From the NCBI RefSeq assembly GCF_002776525.5, contig NC_045438.1:144438095-144502094 (forward strand): DNA of 64,000 bases, read 5' to 3'. Made by a program: the position numbers and the translations under genes. The stretch's first letter is position 1. Each line of letters begins with the position of its first letter. This stretch comes from Piliocolobus tephrosceles. Taxonomy: Eukaryota > Chordata > Mammalia > Primates > Cercopithecidae. The notes beneath the pieces were generated by a model, which searched no databases, was not told where the DNA came from, and saw only the letters and a program-made list of their open reading frames with translations. Below are positions 48,662 through 60,496 of the stretch, one piece after another.

Positions 48662-50479
48662 TTTTTTTTTTTTTTTATTATACTTTAAGTTCTAGGGTAC
48701 ATGTGCATAACGTGCAGGTTTGTTACATATGTATACCTGTGCCATGTTGGTGTGCTGCACCCATCAACTCGTCAGCACCCATCAATTCATCATTTATATC
48801 AGGTATAACTCCCCAGTGCAATCCCTCCCCCCTCCCACCTCCCCATTATAGGCCCCAGTGTGTGATGTTCCCCTTCCCGAGTCCAAGTGAACTCATTGTT
48901 CAGTTCCCACCTATGAGTGAGAACATGCGGTGTTTGGTTTTCTGTTCTTGTGATAGTTTGCTAAGAATGATGGCTTCCAGCTGCATCCATGTCCCTACAA
49001 AGGATGCAAACTCATCGTTTTTTATGGCTGCATAGTATTCCATGGTGTATATGTGCCACATTTTCTTAATCCAGTCTGTCACTGATGGACATTTGGGTTG
49101 ATTCCAAGTCTTTGCTATTGTGAATAGTGCTGCAATAAACATACGTGTGCATGTGTCTTTGTAGTAGAATAATTTATAATCCTTTGGGTATATACCCAGT
49201 AGTGGGATGGCTGGGTCATATGGTACATCTAGTTCCAGATCCTTGAGGAATTGCCATACTGTTTTCCATAATGGTTGAACTAGTTTACAATCCCACCAAC
49301 AGTGTAAAAGTGTTCCTATTTCTCCACATCCTCTCCAACACCTGTTGTTTCCTGATTTTTTAATGATTGCCATTCTAACTGGTGTGAGATGGTATCTCAT
49401 TGTGGTTTTGATTTGCATTTCTCTGATGGCCAGTGATGATGAGCATTTTTTTCATGTGTCTGTTGGCTGTATGAATGTCTTCTTTTGAGAAATGTCTGTT
49501 CATGTCCTTTCCCCACTTTTGGATGGGGTTGTTTGTTTTTTTCTTGTATATTTGTTTGAGTTCTTTGTAGATTCTGGAAATGAGCCCTTTGTCAGATGAG
49601 TAGATTGCAAAAATTTTCTCCCATTCTGTAGGTTGCCTGTTCACTCTGATGGTAGTTTCTTTTGCTGTGCAGAAGCTCTTTAGTTTAATGAGATCCCATT
49701 TGTCAATTTTGGCTTTTGCTGCCGTTGCTTTTGGTGTTTTAGACATGAAGTCCTTGCCCGTGCCTATGTCCTGAATGGTACTACCTAGATTTTCTTCTAG
49801 GGTTTTTATGGTAATAGGTCTAATATTTAAGTCTCTAATCCATCTTGAATTAATCTTCATATAAGGAGTAAGGAAAGGATCCAGTTTCAGCTTTCTACTT
49901 ATGGCTAGCCAATTTTCCCAGCACCATTTATTAAATAGGGAATCCTTTCCCCATTTCTTGTTTCTCTCAGGTTTGTCAAAGATCAGATGGCTGTAGATGT
50001 GTGGTATTATTTCTGAGGACTCTGTTCTGTTCCATTGGTCTATATCTCTGTTTTGGTACCAGTACCATGCTGTTTTGGTTACTGTAGCCTTGTAGTATAG
50101 TTTGAAGTCAGGTAGCGTGATGCCTCCAGCTTTGTCCTTTTGACTTAGGATTGTCTTGGCAATGCGGGCTCTTTTTTGGTTCCATATGAACTTTAAAGCA
50201 GTTTTTTTCCAATTCTGTGAAGAAACTCATTGGTAGCTTGATGGGGATGGCATTGAATCTATAAATAACCTTGGGCAGTATGGCCATTTTCACGATATTG
50301 ATTCTTCCTATCCATGAGCATGGTATGTTCTTCCATTTGTTTGTGTCCTCTTTGATTTCACTGAGCAGTGGTTTGTAGTTCTCCTTGAAGAGGTCCTTTA
50401 CATCCCTTGTAAGTTGGATTCCTAGGTATTTTATTCTCTTTAAAGCAATTGTGAATGGAAGTTCATTCCTGATTTGGCT
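48662..50479 (-). mobile_element. Old World monkey-type L1, 5'-truncated, minus strand
   Basis: T-tract, 3' UTR, then about 1.5 kb of antisense ORF2. The ORF2 C-terminus (172 codons, 48900-49418) is open and carries the usual CWWDCK and DPAIPLLGIYPKDYK segments. It is out of frame with the upstream part (49375-49860) because of an extra A in an A-run near 49446-49452. Another shift lies near 50200. The 3' UTR at about 48763-48800 holds a doubled 'catcaactcgtcagcaccc'/'catcaattcatcattta' block, which I associate with cercopithecid L1. Target duplication GGATATTC(T)n lies at 48654 onward and 50480-50494. Confidence 0.96.
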
Positions 50480-51167
50480 GGATATTCTTTTTTTGGATGA
50501 TATATGCTTTTCCTTTAATTTGTGTATTCATAAATGTTTATTGTGCACCTAATATTACCTGATGAACTAGACGAGACAGTTCCTTTTCGTGGAGCTTATG
50601 TTCTGAATATGCACAACATGATTGGTAAAAAAGAACGTGGATATAAAATTAGAGAGAAATCACTTTCAGTTGAACAGCAGGTAGCCTACTTTGCATAGCA
50701 TGTGGGAAAGAATAAATCTCTATACACATCAATCAATATTGTCTTGGTATGGAAGAGAAAAGTAGTCTCGACAACAATTCCAGTCACATATTATAAAAAA
50801 ATTAAAACCTCTACCAACAAAGAGAACCTCAGTGTTTTACTCATGTGAACAAACATTGTGGGTTCTTTATGTATCTGCAATGTTTTCACTCCTCAGGATA
50901 ACACTGTGGCAGCTTTAGAGATGCATACCATTTATTGGATACAAACTGTAACCTCATTCAAATATATGTTATCAGTAGCCTTTTCAAATAGCCTTTATAG
51001 AGCTTGATCACTGTGACTACTATGATCTCATTTCTCAGGTTGACCACAAAGTAATTTTTAGTGGGGCAGGCTTGAGTTATACTTACGTATAAAATAAATC
51101 TTGTAATTTTGATACAGCAAGGGAGTGGGCCCCAGCCTTTGGCTCATAGCCATCTGCTCCTTCTCAC
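50480..51167. other. Mostly unrecognised; weak L2/MIR-like patch
   Basis: About 50515-50605 ('attcataaatgtttattgtgcacctaat', 'cgtggagcttatgttctga') resembles an L2/MIR-type 3' region. The rest is unrecognised. Confidence 0.4.
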
Positions 51168-51506
51168 CTGCAATGTGTTTTTTGTTTGTTTGTTTGTTTT
51201 GTTTTTTCTCTTTTTTGAGATTGAGTCTCTCTCGCTCTATTGCCTAGGCTGGAGTGCAGTGGCACCATCTCAGCTCACTGCAACCTCTGCCTCCCAGGTT
51301 CAAGTGATTCTCCTGCCTTAGCTTCCTGAGTAGGATTATAGGCATTTGCCACCATGCCCAGTTAATTTTTATATTTTTAGTAGAGATGGAGTTTCACCAT
51401 TTTGGCCAGGCTGGTCTCGAACTCCTGACCTCAAGTAATCTGCCCGCCTTGGCCTCTCAAAGTGCTGAGATTACAGGTGTGAGCCACCGCGCCCGGCTGC
51501 AATGTG
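51168..51506 (-). mobile_element. Alu, minus strand, with 10-bp target duplication
   Basis: Alu body about 51178-51496, with a TTTG-rich tail. Target duplication CTGCAATGTG lies at 51168-51177 and 51497-51506. It ends 'ccaccgcgcccgg'. Confidence 0.96.
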
Positions 51507-53108
51507 GTTCTTACACATAAAAAGCCTCATTTTAAAATCTAGTGTCTGTGGTCAGTCTCTGTTTCCACAAAGTGAGCTCTAAACTATTACACTAGCAAAT
51601 AAGACAGACTGTGAAATAAAAAGTGCCCAAATCAAGTGATGAAAACACAATGTAAGACTGACATAGCAAAGAAGAAGATGAGAAGGTCCTGCAGGAAGAG
51701 AATGCAAAATGGATTGCGTCAGAGGCCATTCCTTTAAGTAAATGGGCTGTGAATATCTACCAAATCCAGCTGTAAAGCATATTCAGACTGTGCTGTACAA
51801 CACTGCTTGAGGTATTTCTAAAGTAAAATGAATATAAAAGATCTGTCTTTCTCAATGGACACTTTTATTTTATTCATAAAATCTCCAGTAAAAGATCTTT
51901 TCAGGTATTGTAGCTACTCTGATTAGAGACAACTGTACCTTGTCTAGTGTCTCTAATGGATCCACCAGCTGAGCCACATCAGTTACAGAACTCTGTCATA
52001 AAAAGATATCCTGAGTAAGCTGCAGAAATCATTATTACCACTGTTGAAAGGGTGGTGACAACAATCATTTGCAGTTCTTTATGAAAGCTTTGCTCCTTTT
52101 AGTTTTATATTCTTCCCCAAACAGTATCTACACATGTATCAGTGATAAATTCTGAGCCTTGTTCAAATCAACCAGCACTGGTCTTCAACATGATAGAAAG
52201 AGTAGCAGAGGCTGGACAAAAATGACTTATTTCAATTCTTGTTTTTTTAACTGATGCCAATTTCTATAAATTATTTTTATAGTAGCATATATAGTACTGC
52301 ATACCATGGTAAACTGGAAGGGATTTGATGTTTTATGGGGGTTTAAGAAACGTTGTTATACTTCCTTTATGTCGTATTTTATTATGGAATAGAAACAAAA
52401 TCACAGTTATTGAATTTGGTTAAAATTTCCCAAATTGAATTTGCATATAATTTCCGCTCAGAATTTTTAATGATACATTTGAGCTTGCTTATGTGAACAT
52501 TATCATTTCATATCAGGTTCTATATTTGAAATGGCTAATGAAACTACTGACTGAGACTCTTTAATAATAATCTTTTTCAATTCTTAAGAGTTATCATGTA
52601 AAAGAATTTTTTTGGACAAGTAGGTGATATAAAATTTAAAGCCTCTCTTACAGTCATTCAAAAATGTGTAACGTTCAACATATATGTTGAGTCCAAAATT
52701 CATCCTATTTCATTAATAAATATAATGATGAAATTTCTTGTGATAAAGTGAATGGATTGTGAATTTTATAGTATTTTTATATCAAGTTTTTCAAAATAAA
52801 GATCAACTTAATTTGCTGAAGGCCCATGTGATTGTTAAAGCAGTCACTTTAGAGCTGGCTTGGATGTCACTAAAAGGTCATATCCGTCACAAAAGGATAG
52901 ATATGATTAGCAGATGTGAACACAGAGATTTGAGGCTCCTTCCTGGACCTGCGGGACAGCCTGTCTTTATTTCCCACTTACCTAAGCCACATTTTCTGAT
53001 CCTCAAGAACCTAGAAAATTAACTCCTTCATGGCTCCCTGTCCACAGTGGCAGCAGTGTGATCTCAGCTGGCTGCTGAACTGCATATTCACATGGTCATC
53101 TTGGCCAG
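51507..53108. other. About 1.6 kb without recognised gene or repeat
   Basis: Unique-looking, AT-rich. Short open frames only. Confidence 0.42.
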
Positions 53109-53502
53109 TGCTATCATTTAAATGATGGAGTCCCTTCCAAAAATTATGTTAAAGCTTAACCCCTGATGCAACAGTATTAGGAGATGTGGCCTTTAGGTGG
53201 TGATTAAATCATTAGGGCTCTGCCCTCGTTAATGGAATTAGCATCCTTCAAAAACTGTGAGGTTGAAGGGAGCACCCTCTCTGTCCCTTAAGCCATGTGA
53301 GGACACAGCATCCCTTCTCTCTGGAAGATGTAGCAATAGGCCCCATCTTCAAAGCAGAGAGCAGCCCTCAGCTAATATCATCTTGCCAGAGCCTTGATCT
53401 TGGGCTTCCCAGCCTCCAGAATCATGAGAGATAAATTTTTATTCTTTATAAATGTCCCAGTTTCATATATTTTTGTTACAGTAGTAGAAATAGACTAAGT
53501 GA
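53109..53502 (+). mobile_element. MLT1-type MaLR LTR
   Basis: 'tgctatcatttaaatgatgg', 'gtattaggagatgtggcctttaggtggtgatta', 'ccatgtgaggacacagcatccc', 'gccttgatcttgggcttcccagcctccagaatcatgag' and 'ttttgttacagtagtagaaatagactaag' follow MLT1 order. Flanking GCCAG (53104-53108) and GTCAG (53503-53507) differ at one base. Confidence 0.9.
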
Positions 53503-53507
53503 GTCAG

Positions 53508-54508
53508 AATCAGAACATTGTGGAGCAGGCAGCATGTGTTAGATGCCCTCATTGTGAGTGCTGGCTATGGGCATCAGCTTAGCACCATCCGATGCCCCTA
53601 TCCTCAGGATGTCTTCTGAGCAGCCCCAGGCAAGACCTCCCACTGCTGCAGAAATTTGGTCCAGGGGCTCCCACAACCCATGCCCTGATTGTTCACCTTG
53701 AGGGCTGATGGAATCAGCCCCCATTTAACTCTAATCTTTCCAAGTTCACAATTAGGATGGCACTTGAAATACTCTGCTGTGAGCAGGGACTTTCAAGTGT
53801 TTAAAATTGTGACCTACAGACCTCCTGAGGACCTACCTTTCCACTGATGTATACATCTGAAATAAAAGTTTTAGACCCTATGCTTACTCATATTTTCAAT
53901 TCTATTCTATTTCAAATTGTAAAATGCTAATTGTGATACACTAAATCAGTTTTGCAATCTGAAATTTAAAGGGTCATAATCTGGAATTTGAAAAATACAC
54001 ACTAAGCAAATAATGAAATGTGGATTTTATCTCGTGTAATAACTTGGATGGATCTCAGATATCTCAGAGTAGGAGGGATATTTTCCAAAATGGTGGCTAT
54101 AATAGAGTCATGGCTGATTTTTATTGCTTTTCTTTGGGATTTCCAGTATTTTTCCATACCTTCTAATATAAACATTCAGTTATTTAACAATCAGTGCACT
54201 TTATACAGTGTGTTAATTCTGTTCAGTGAGTTTAAGCTTTATTTCTGATTTTTTTCTCTCTTGAAAATTCTTCAAGTGTTAGCTAATCCCATGAAAATTA
54301 TTTTTTTCCATTAAACACTTTAATATTTATTCACTTGTTTTTATTCCAATGATATAAGATTGAATTTACATGGAAAATTACCTCTCAGCTACAAAGCAGG
54401 ACTTATCTGAACAAAGCCCAAATGTGAGCTGATGGTTGTTCTGGTCATTCTACTGGATGGCATTCCAGTGCAAGGCAGTGTGGAAGAAATTAAATCTGTG
54501 TGCCATTA
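53508..54508. other. About 1 kb without recognised gene or repeat
   Basis: Unique-looking sequence. Confidence 0.4.
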
Positions 54509-54983
54509 AACACATGCACACGTATGTTTATTCCAGCACTATTCACAATAGCAAAGACTTGGAATCAACCCAAATGTCCATCAGTGACAGACTGGATTAA
54601 GAAAATGTGGCACATATACACCATGGAATACTATGCAGCCATAAAAAAGGATGAGTTTGTGTCCTTTGTAGGGACATGGATGCAGCTGGAAACCATCATT
54701 CTTAGCAAACTATCACAAGAACAGAAAACCAAACACCGCATGTTCTCACTCATAGGTGGGAACTGAACAATGAGTTCACTTGGACTCGGGAAGGGGAACA
54801 TCACACACTGGGGCCCATCATGGGGAGGGGGGAGAGGGGAGGGATTGCATTGGGAGTTATACCGGATGTAAATGACGAGTTGATGGGTGCTGACGAGTTG
54901 ATGGGTGCAGCACACCAACATGGCACAAGTATACATATGTAACAAATCTGCATGTTATGCACATGTACCCTAGAACTTAAAGT

Positions 54984-55022
<39 letters not shown>
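54509..55022 (+). mobile_element. Old World monkey-type L1, 5'-truncated, plus strand
   Basis: It starts at 'acacatgcacacgtatgttt' and holds the last part of ORF2. That frame is open to its stop at 54766 (ending HRMFSLIGGN), and the full 3' UTR follows. The 3' UTR carries the tandem 18-bp block GACGAGTTGATGGGTGCT/GACGAGTTGATGGGTGCA at about 54872-54908. The tail is an (AAT)n array. I did not find a clean target duplication. Confidence 0.95.
54986..55020. repeat. (TAA)n microsatellite, L1 tail
   Basis: About eleven to twelve TAA units continue the L1 3' end ('aaagtatagtaataataat'). A tyrosine run on the minus strand is its translation. Confidence 0.95.
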
Positions 55023-56110
55023 GTAGAAATATTTTGTCTTCAGGAAGTAAAACAAATGATCCAGTTGGAGCTAGTTATTTTAAATCTACAGTGGCTTTGC
55101 CAAATAAGCTGCCCCCACAGAGTACTTGCTGAGTAGGACATCATAGTTAATGAAGCATTTTGGTTATTCCTTAATATTGAAAAAGTTGATACTCCATTGC
55201 CAGCTTAAACATTTTTTTCTCTTTTTCTTTCTGATTTGGAGAGGCTGAATTTGAATTTCTCATAGTCAACATTCATAATCAATTATTACATAAAGTAATT
55301 ATGGCCTAAAACATGTATACTAACGGTGGCAATTTTGAAAAACAAGTGCAAATGAAAAGAAAAATGACCGGGAGGGACATTTACCAAAATAATGACTGCA
55401 GTAGACTCATGGTGACTTTTATTCTTTTTCTTTGATCTATCCAGTATTTTCCACACCTTCTACCATAAACATTTAGTTATTTAATAATCAGAAGCAATTA
55501 TCAAAAGACTAAAATAAATTCAGCTTCTGACAAGTTTTGAACAATAATTTGCTTATTCTTTTGACAATATATAATAAAAATCACCACAACTATAGTATGA
55601 AATAATACCTTACAAATATCTTTGAAAAGCTCAAAAGATTTTATTTCCTTGCCTTTGAGTTGCAAGCAGTATTTAGTTTGAAACTAAGAGATAGGTTCAC
55701 TGTTATTTCAATATGTGTAAGCATTTCCAAATGTCCATGAACTCCTCACAATAATTGGGCAAATAATCTCAAACATAACTTGAAATCAGGATTTTATTAA
55801 TTTCTACTCTTCACACATTCTTTAGTTGAACAGTAAATATAAAGTTTGGATTGAAAGAAGTTAAGACTAATTTTTAAACACACTTATCAAACTGTATACA
55901 TACAAGGGGGCTTTATACTCTAAGTAATTATTTGTATTGCTGTAATTCACATCTATAAATTCTATCTTAGACACTCCCTGAGAGCTAGTTTATGATGCCT
56001 GCTTGGGCTCAAATGGTTTTTGCCAACATGTTATCTACTACTTTATCAGACTTGGCTTTCAAATATCTTTGACAAGTCCCTGCCCCCACAAAAATCAGAT
56101 CTGTTCTCAA
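55023..56110. other. About 1.1 kb without recognised gene or repeat
   Basis: AT-rich. The phrases at about 54080-54190 and 55370-55490 resemble each other ('tggtggctataatagagtcatg...ccataccttctaatataaac' against 'aatgactgcagtagactcatgg...ccacaccttctaccataaac'). This suggests two copies of one unidentified repeat on either side of the L1. Confidence 0.5.
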
Positions 56111-56390
56111 AGGATGAAAATTAGCCCCAGCATTCTTGCCTGTCCTCAAGTTTGCCATGTGTACTGCATGTTCTGAAATGCCCTTCCCATTCTCTCTGTC
56201 TCTGTAAAGCTCTCACTTGTCCTTTGACCTCTAGAACCTCCTGGTGAGAACTGGTTGTGTTCTGTGCTGCTGTAACAATTGCTTAACACCTCAGTGATAG
56301 CACGTATCTCTTCTACTCCATTTTCATGTGTCTTTATTCTTCATATGGTTTATAGGTTTCTTGATATTTTGGTGCTTTGAATCTTCAGTC
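56110..56390 (+). mobile_element. L2 3' region
   Basis: 'gttctgaaatgcccttcccattctctctgtctctg' then 'tctcacttgtcctttgacctctagaacctcctgg' matches L2 3' order ('ctggaatgctcttcccc ... catccttcaagacccag'). Confidence 0.5.
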
Positions 56391-56610
56391 TCTATCAAAA
56401 TTCCTGGTTCGTGATAGTTTTTGACAATTACTTTTCAGCAAATTAAAAATATTATAAAGATAATAAAACAGGAGGATTAGTAGGCATGCATTGAGTACTA
56501 GAAGTATCTTTGAATAAGTGTAGCATGACGTTCGTTTACTACTTCCAAGGGACACGATATTTATAAGAATATTTGCATTTTAAATTTTAGTTTAAAAAAA
56601 CAATTGTTTT

Positions 56611-56896
56611 GCCTGCAATTCCAGCACTTTGGGAGGCTGAGGCAGGTGCATCACCTGAGGTCAGGAGTTCCAGACCAGCCTGGCCAACATGGTGAAACCC
56701 CATCTCTACTAAAAATACAAAAAATTAGCCAAGTGTGATGGTGGGCACCTGTAATCCCAGCTACTCAGGAGGCTGAGGCAGGAGAATCACTTGAACCCAG
56801 GAAGCAGAGGTTGTGGTGAGCTGAGATCACACCACTGCACTCCAGCCTGGGTGACAGAGCTAGACTCAGTCTCAAAAAAAAAATTAAAAAAAAAAA
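56611..56896 (+). mobile_element. Alu (AluS-like), short 5' loss, plus strand
   Basis: It starts at 'gcctgcaattccagcactttg' (about the first 20 bases missing), then both arms and an A-rich tail. Confidence 0.94.
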
Positions 56897-58000
56897 CACT
56901 GTTTCATGTTTAAACTTATTCTTCCCCAGTGTCTGTTCTGGGCAAGGCAGTATCTTGAGTGCCAACAGGCAATGTCCAGTTCCTATTCCCAAGGTATTTA
57001 TAATGTAAAGAGTTAATAATTGTTTGCTTGAAAATATTATTGTATATGTTAAGTGCCAAAGAACATAAATAATAAATGCTGTAATTTGATCAGAGGATGG
57101 AAAGCCCACTAAGGGATAGGTAAGTCAGGGAAACATTCTCCAAAAAAGGAGGATGCAATTTGACTCCGAAAGCCTAGAAAATGCATGAGATTTGACGTGT
57201 GTGTGCGCACATGTGCGTAAGGCATAAGGGACCATCAGCCAATGTGTCTTTCTGGATTTTGAGAAAGCTGAACTCCTTTATGGCACAATTCTGGCATGAA
57301 TAAGAGGGAAGGGGCCAGGTCTTTTGTTGACACATACATGTTACAGCAGTTCTTTCTAAACCATTATAACCCATAGTGGTGACTAAAGGGAGATTCTTAA
57401 TGTGTAGTGAGAGAAATGTAGAAAATGTAACATCTTTCCTGGAGAAAACCTAAAGTTCAGAAGATGTGTTGTGAAAAGAAAGGAAGGCAGATACCTGAGA
57501 TGTGCAGAGTGGAAATGCTGTGCAGAGGACTTTTTAATGCTGTGCAGAGGACTTTTCTTTGAGATGGACCCGTCACTAAGAAAAGAGACACACCTGGAGA
57601 AAAGTGAATGCTTTGGGCAGTAGACTCTTTTTTACTTCCTGCTTTCCTAAAATAGTGATTTTTCAAAGAAGATTTCATGCTTCAGACACATACCTGGTTC
57701 AAAGGAAGTTGGGCTTCAGAAAAGCTGAGGGGGTGTGGATGACATAGAAAGGGTGCTGCCTAGAAGATAGCTCTTCATTCTGACAGTGAGAGTGGTGAAT
57801 ATTTTAAGACGCAAAAGGGGTGATGGATGAGATGCAGAAAATGACTCGCTCTTTGCCAAGTGACTGTGAATGAGCTGCAAAGATGTTCAGTTCAGGAAGC
57901 TGAGAGATTGTGTCACCCACCAGTACCATTTGTAGACTTCAAATACATTTGATGCTACTTTGGTTTGTCAATCTTTGTCAATCATTTTGGAAATTATTTC
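56897..58000. other. About 1.1 kb, no gene; 22-bp tandem duplication
   Basis: Two perfect copies of a 20-21 base unit, 'atgctgtgcagaggactttt', lie 22 bp apart at 57514-57556. About 56950-57140 has a style seen in MIR/L2-like repeats but I cannot assign it. Confidence 0.45.
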
Positions 58001-58318
58001 AACCTGGGTATTTATTTGTTTTCTTGAGACGGAGTTTCACTCTTGCTCAGGCTGGAGTGCAAGGGCATGATCTCAGCTCACTGCAACCTCTGTCTCTTGG
58101 GTTCAAGCGAGTCTCCTGCCTCAGCCTCCCAAGTAGCTGGGATTATAGGAATGCACCACCATGCCCGGCTAATTTTGTATTTTTAGTAGAGACGGGGTTT
58201 CTCCATGTTGGTCAGGCTGGTCTCGAACTCCCAACCTTGGGTGATCTGCCTGCCTCGGCCTCCCAAAATGCTGGGATTACAGGCATGAGCCACTGCGCCT
58301 GACCCAACCTGAATATTT
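58000..58318 (-). mobile_element. Alu, minus strand, with aged target duplication
   Basis: Alu body about 58014-58304. Flanks CAACCTGGGTATTT (58000-58013) and CAACCTGAATATTT (58305-58318) differ at two bases. The 130-codon plus-strand frame here is antisense Alu read-through. Confidence 0.95.
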
Positions 58319-58344
58319 GTAAAGAAGTCCTGTTGTATAATGAG

Positions 58345-58535
58345 TCAGAATGCGCTGAGTTCTCATCCACTTCTAACACGTGATCTTGGTATGTCACCTA
58401 TGTTTTCTGCACCTCAGTTTCTTCATTTTGAAAATTAGAGATTATGCTTATGCTCTAGGGTCACTGTGATGATTAGAGAAAATGTATGCAAAATGCCCAC
58501 TGTTATGGTTGGCACATAGAGACACACAATAATAG
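58345..58535 (+). mobile_element. MIR
   Basis: 'cacgtgatcttggtatgtcacc', 'ctgcacctcagtttcttcattttgaaaattagagattat', 'gtcactgtgatgattagagaaaatg', 'ggcacatagagacac' follow MIR order. Confidence 0.65.
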
Positions 58536-59540
58536 GGAGTAATGACAATGTAGATGGAAATAATACTGTAAAGTGGGTAATGTAAGGCTTGCCATGATGG
58601 TCTGTTTTTCTAGGACTGTGGCTTTGAGTTAGGGAAATGTGCTCTCCCCACAAAGAATCTCAGGTCCTATGTGTCAGAGGTCCCTCAGCATTGGGGTCTC
58701 ACCCTGTGCTTTCTCTTCTGGTGTGTCCATGGCCCCTGAATGGCAGCACTGGGGTGGGCATTCAGGAGTTGCTCAGTAGCACTCTTGTGCCTCCTCCTAC
58801 TCCAAAGCACTGGTTCAGTGGTTACAGGGCGTGTGCCCACATCCAAGAGCAAGTGCAGACGTCTCTTCTTACTCATCCAGTTTCTCCATAGCCTCTCCCA
58901 GATTAAGGAAGAAGTTAAGTAGTCATGTGTACATGCCCTCCCAGTGGCTGCCTCTCACACAGGGAGCTCAGAGCTGAAGGAGACAATTCTGCTCCACCTG
59001 TCTCTGAAGTTGAGTCATCCTCTTACACGTATTAATGAAAATTTAGAGGCTCTGCAGGCTTTGCAAATTACTTCCCTTCACTTCGAAAGCAATTTGAATC
59101 CCAGATGAAATAAAAGTTCCTGTCTGAAGTAAAACAGGCTCACTGTTTAAGTAAAACAAAACTCTACTGCTGGCAGAAGAACACATATTCCCTCCCTAGT
59201 TCATGCTCTTTGTAAATCTTGAAGGCATCAGGGAAGGCAGGGTATAAAAATATTTCTTTAAAATACTGAAATAAAAATAAACATTGAATAGACTATTAGG
59301 TATAACATATGTATTTATCAGAGTTCTAATGAGATTTACTAACATTTTCAGATTAATGAAATTATAGTATTTTATATTTACCAGAAATTTATCTATAAAA
59401 TATGTGTCAGCAGATGTTTGGGAATAGGGCTAAGCAATTGGGGAGTGTGGGTATAATACCACCAGCTTCTTTAGATTCTAAACTAGCAAGATTAGAGATC
59501 TTTTTAAAAAACATCTATTCTGTTTGTTTATTACTTTAAA
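58536..59540. other. About 1 kb without recognised gene or repeat
   Basis: Unique-looking sequence, GC somewhat above the local mean at 58640-59000. Confidence 0.4.
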
Positions 59541-59865
59541 ATTACATTTATGTCTTCAATAAGGAAAACATTTACATGGTTTAATATTCAAGTCATATGA
59601 AAGTTACACAGGGAAAAGGTTTTCTTCATAACCCTTTTCCTCAGGCTCCAAGTGACCTTCACAGAGATAACTCATCTGGTCAGTTTCTTGTATATCTTTG
59701 TAGACATGTTTTATGTGAATACAAGCAAGTATGTGTGTGTCTATGTGTGTGATTTTGCGAGACATTGCCAAAGAACTCTCTATAGAGATTGTACCAATTT
59801 GCAATACCACCAGCAAAGTGTAAAAGTCCTTATTTCTCTACATTGTTGCCAAATTTACTCCTTGG
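59540..59865 (-). mobile_element. L1M 3' end, minus strand
   Basis: 'cattgccaaagaactctctatagagattgtaccaatttgcaataccaccagcaaagtgtaaaagtcc' is antisense L1M. The upstream 'ggtttaatattcaagtcatatgaaagttacacagg' fits the 3' UTR of such elements. Confidence 0.65.
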
Positions 59866-60059
59866 CTGATCAGCATGCAATTCTGCCTTTGTCCTTCCCT
59901 CACTGGAACACCACTCAACCCCCAGAAAGCAAATTTTACTCTGTTCTCCTTCCAGAAGTCCTATATCTTTTCTGTCATTTTCACTCCTTCAGGATATTTT
60001 TACTTAGTAGAAACAAAGTGTTTTTTGAAATCAGAACTATTTAAAAATTCTAAACAGTA

Positions 60060-60310
60060 CTATGCATTCATGAACTTGGCTTCTGCAGGCGGGTTGCCTG
60101 GATTTGAATCTTACTAGTTGTGTGAGTTTAGAAGAGTTATTTAATCTCTTAGAACCTCAGTTTCTTCATGTAAAATGGGGTATATAACTTGCCTTGCTGA
60201 CAAGATGGTTGAAACAAATGAAACAATGTGTATGAAATGTCTGGAGTTGGAAAGATGCATAAAAGATAATAAGGATAGTTGCTATTGTTGTTGGTGCTAT
60301 TATTAACATA
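60060..60310 (+). mobile_element. MIR
   Basis: 'ggcttctgcaggcgggttgcctggatttgaatcttactag', 'gtgtgagtttagaagagttatttaatctcttagaacctcagtttcttcatg' and 'aaaatggggtatataa' give a clear MIR. Confidence 0.75.
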
Positions 60311-60496
60311 AACTGTGTCATGTGCCATTCAGTGGAGTATGTGCTATACATAAATATACTTTAACTAAATGTTGGTGGCAACAAATAAATCTCACGTTTT
60401 AAAGGAGAACTCTGATCCTTGAATATAAAAAAATCCTATGACAAAGAATCAGAGTAATTTAGAAGATAAACACTGATGTTGGGGTCACTTTATGTT

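Noticed and set aside
48640..49035. 131-codon plus-strand frame, and its counterpart at 54631-54945 minus
   Set aside because: Both are the antisense of the same L1 3' UTR/ORF2 end; their mutual similarity reflects the shared L1, not a gene family.
48900..49418. 172-codon minus-strand frame with clear homology
   Set aside because: It is the C-terminus of L1 ORF2 in a truncated, frameshifted element, not a host gene.
57910..58302. 130-codon plus-strand frame with a SCLSLPSSWDYR-type sequence
   Set aside because: This is the usual translation of an antisense Alu.
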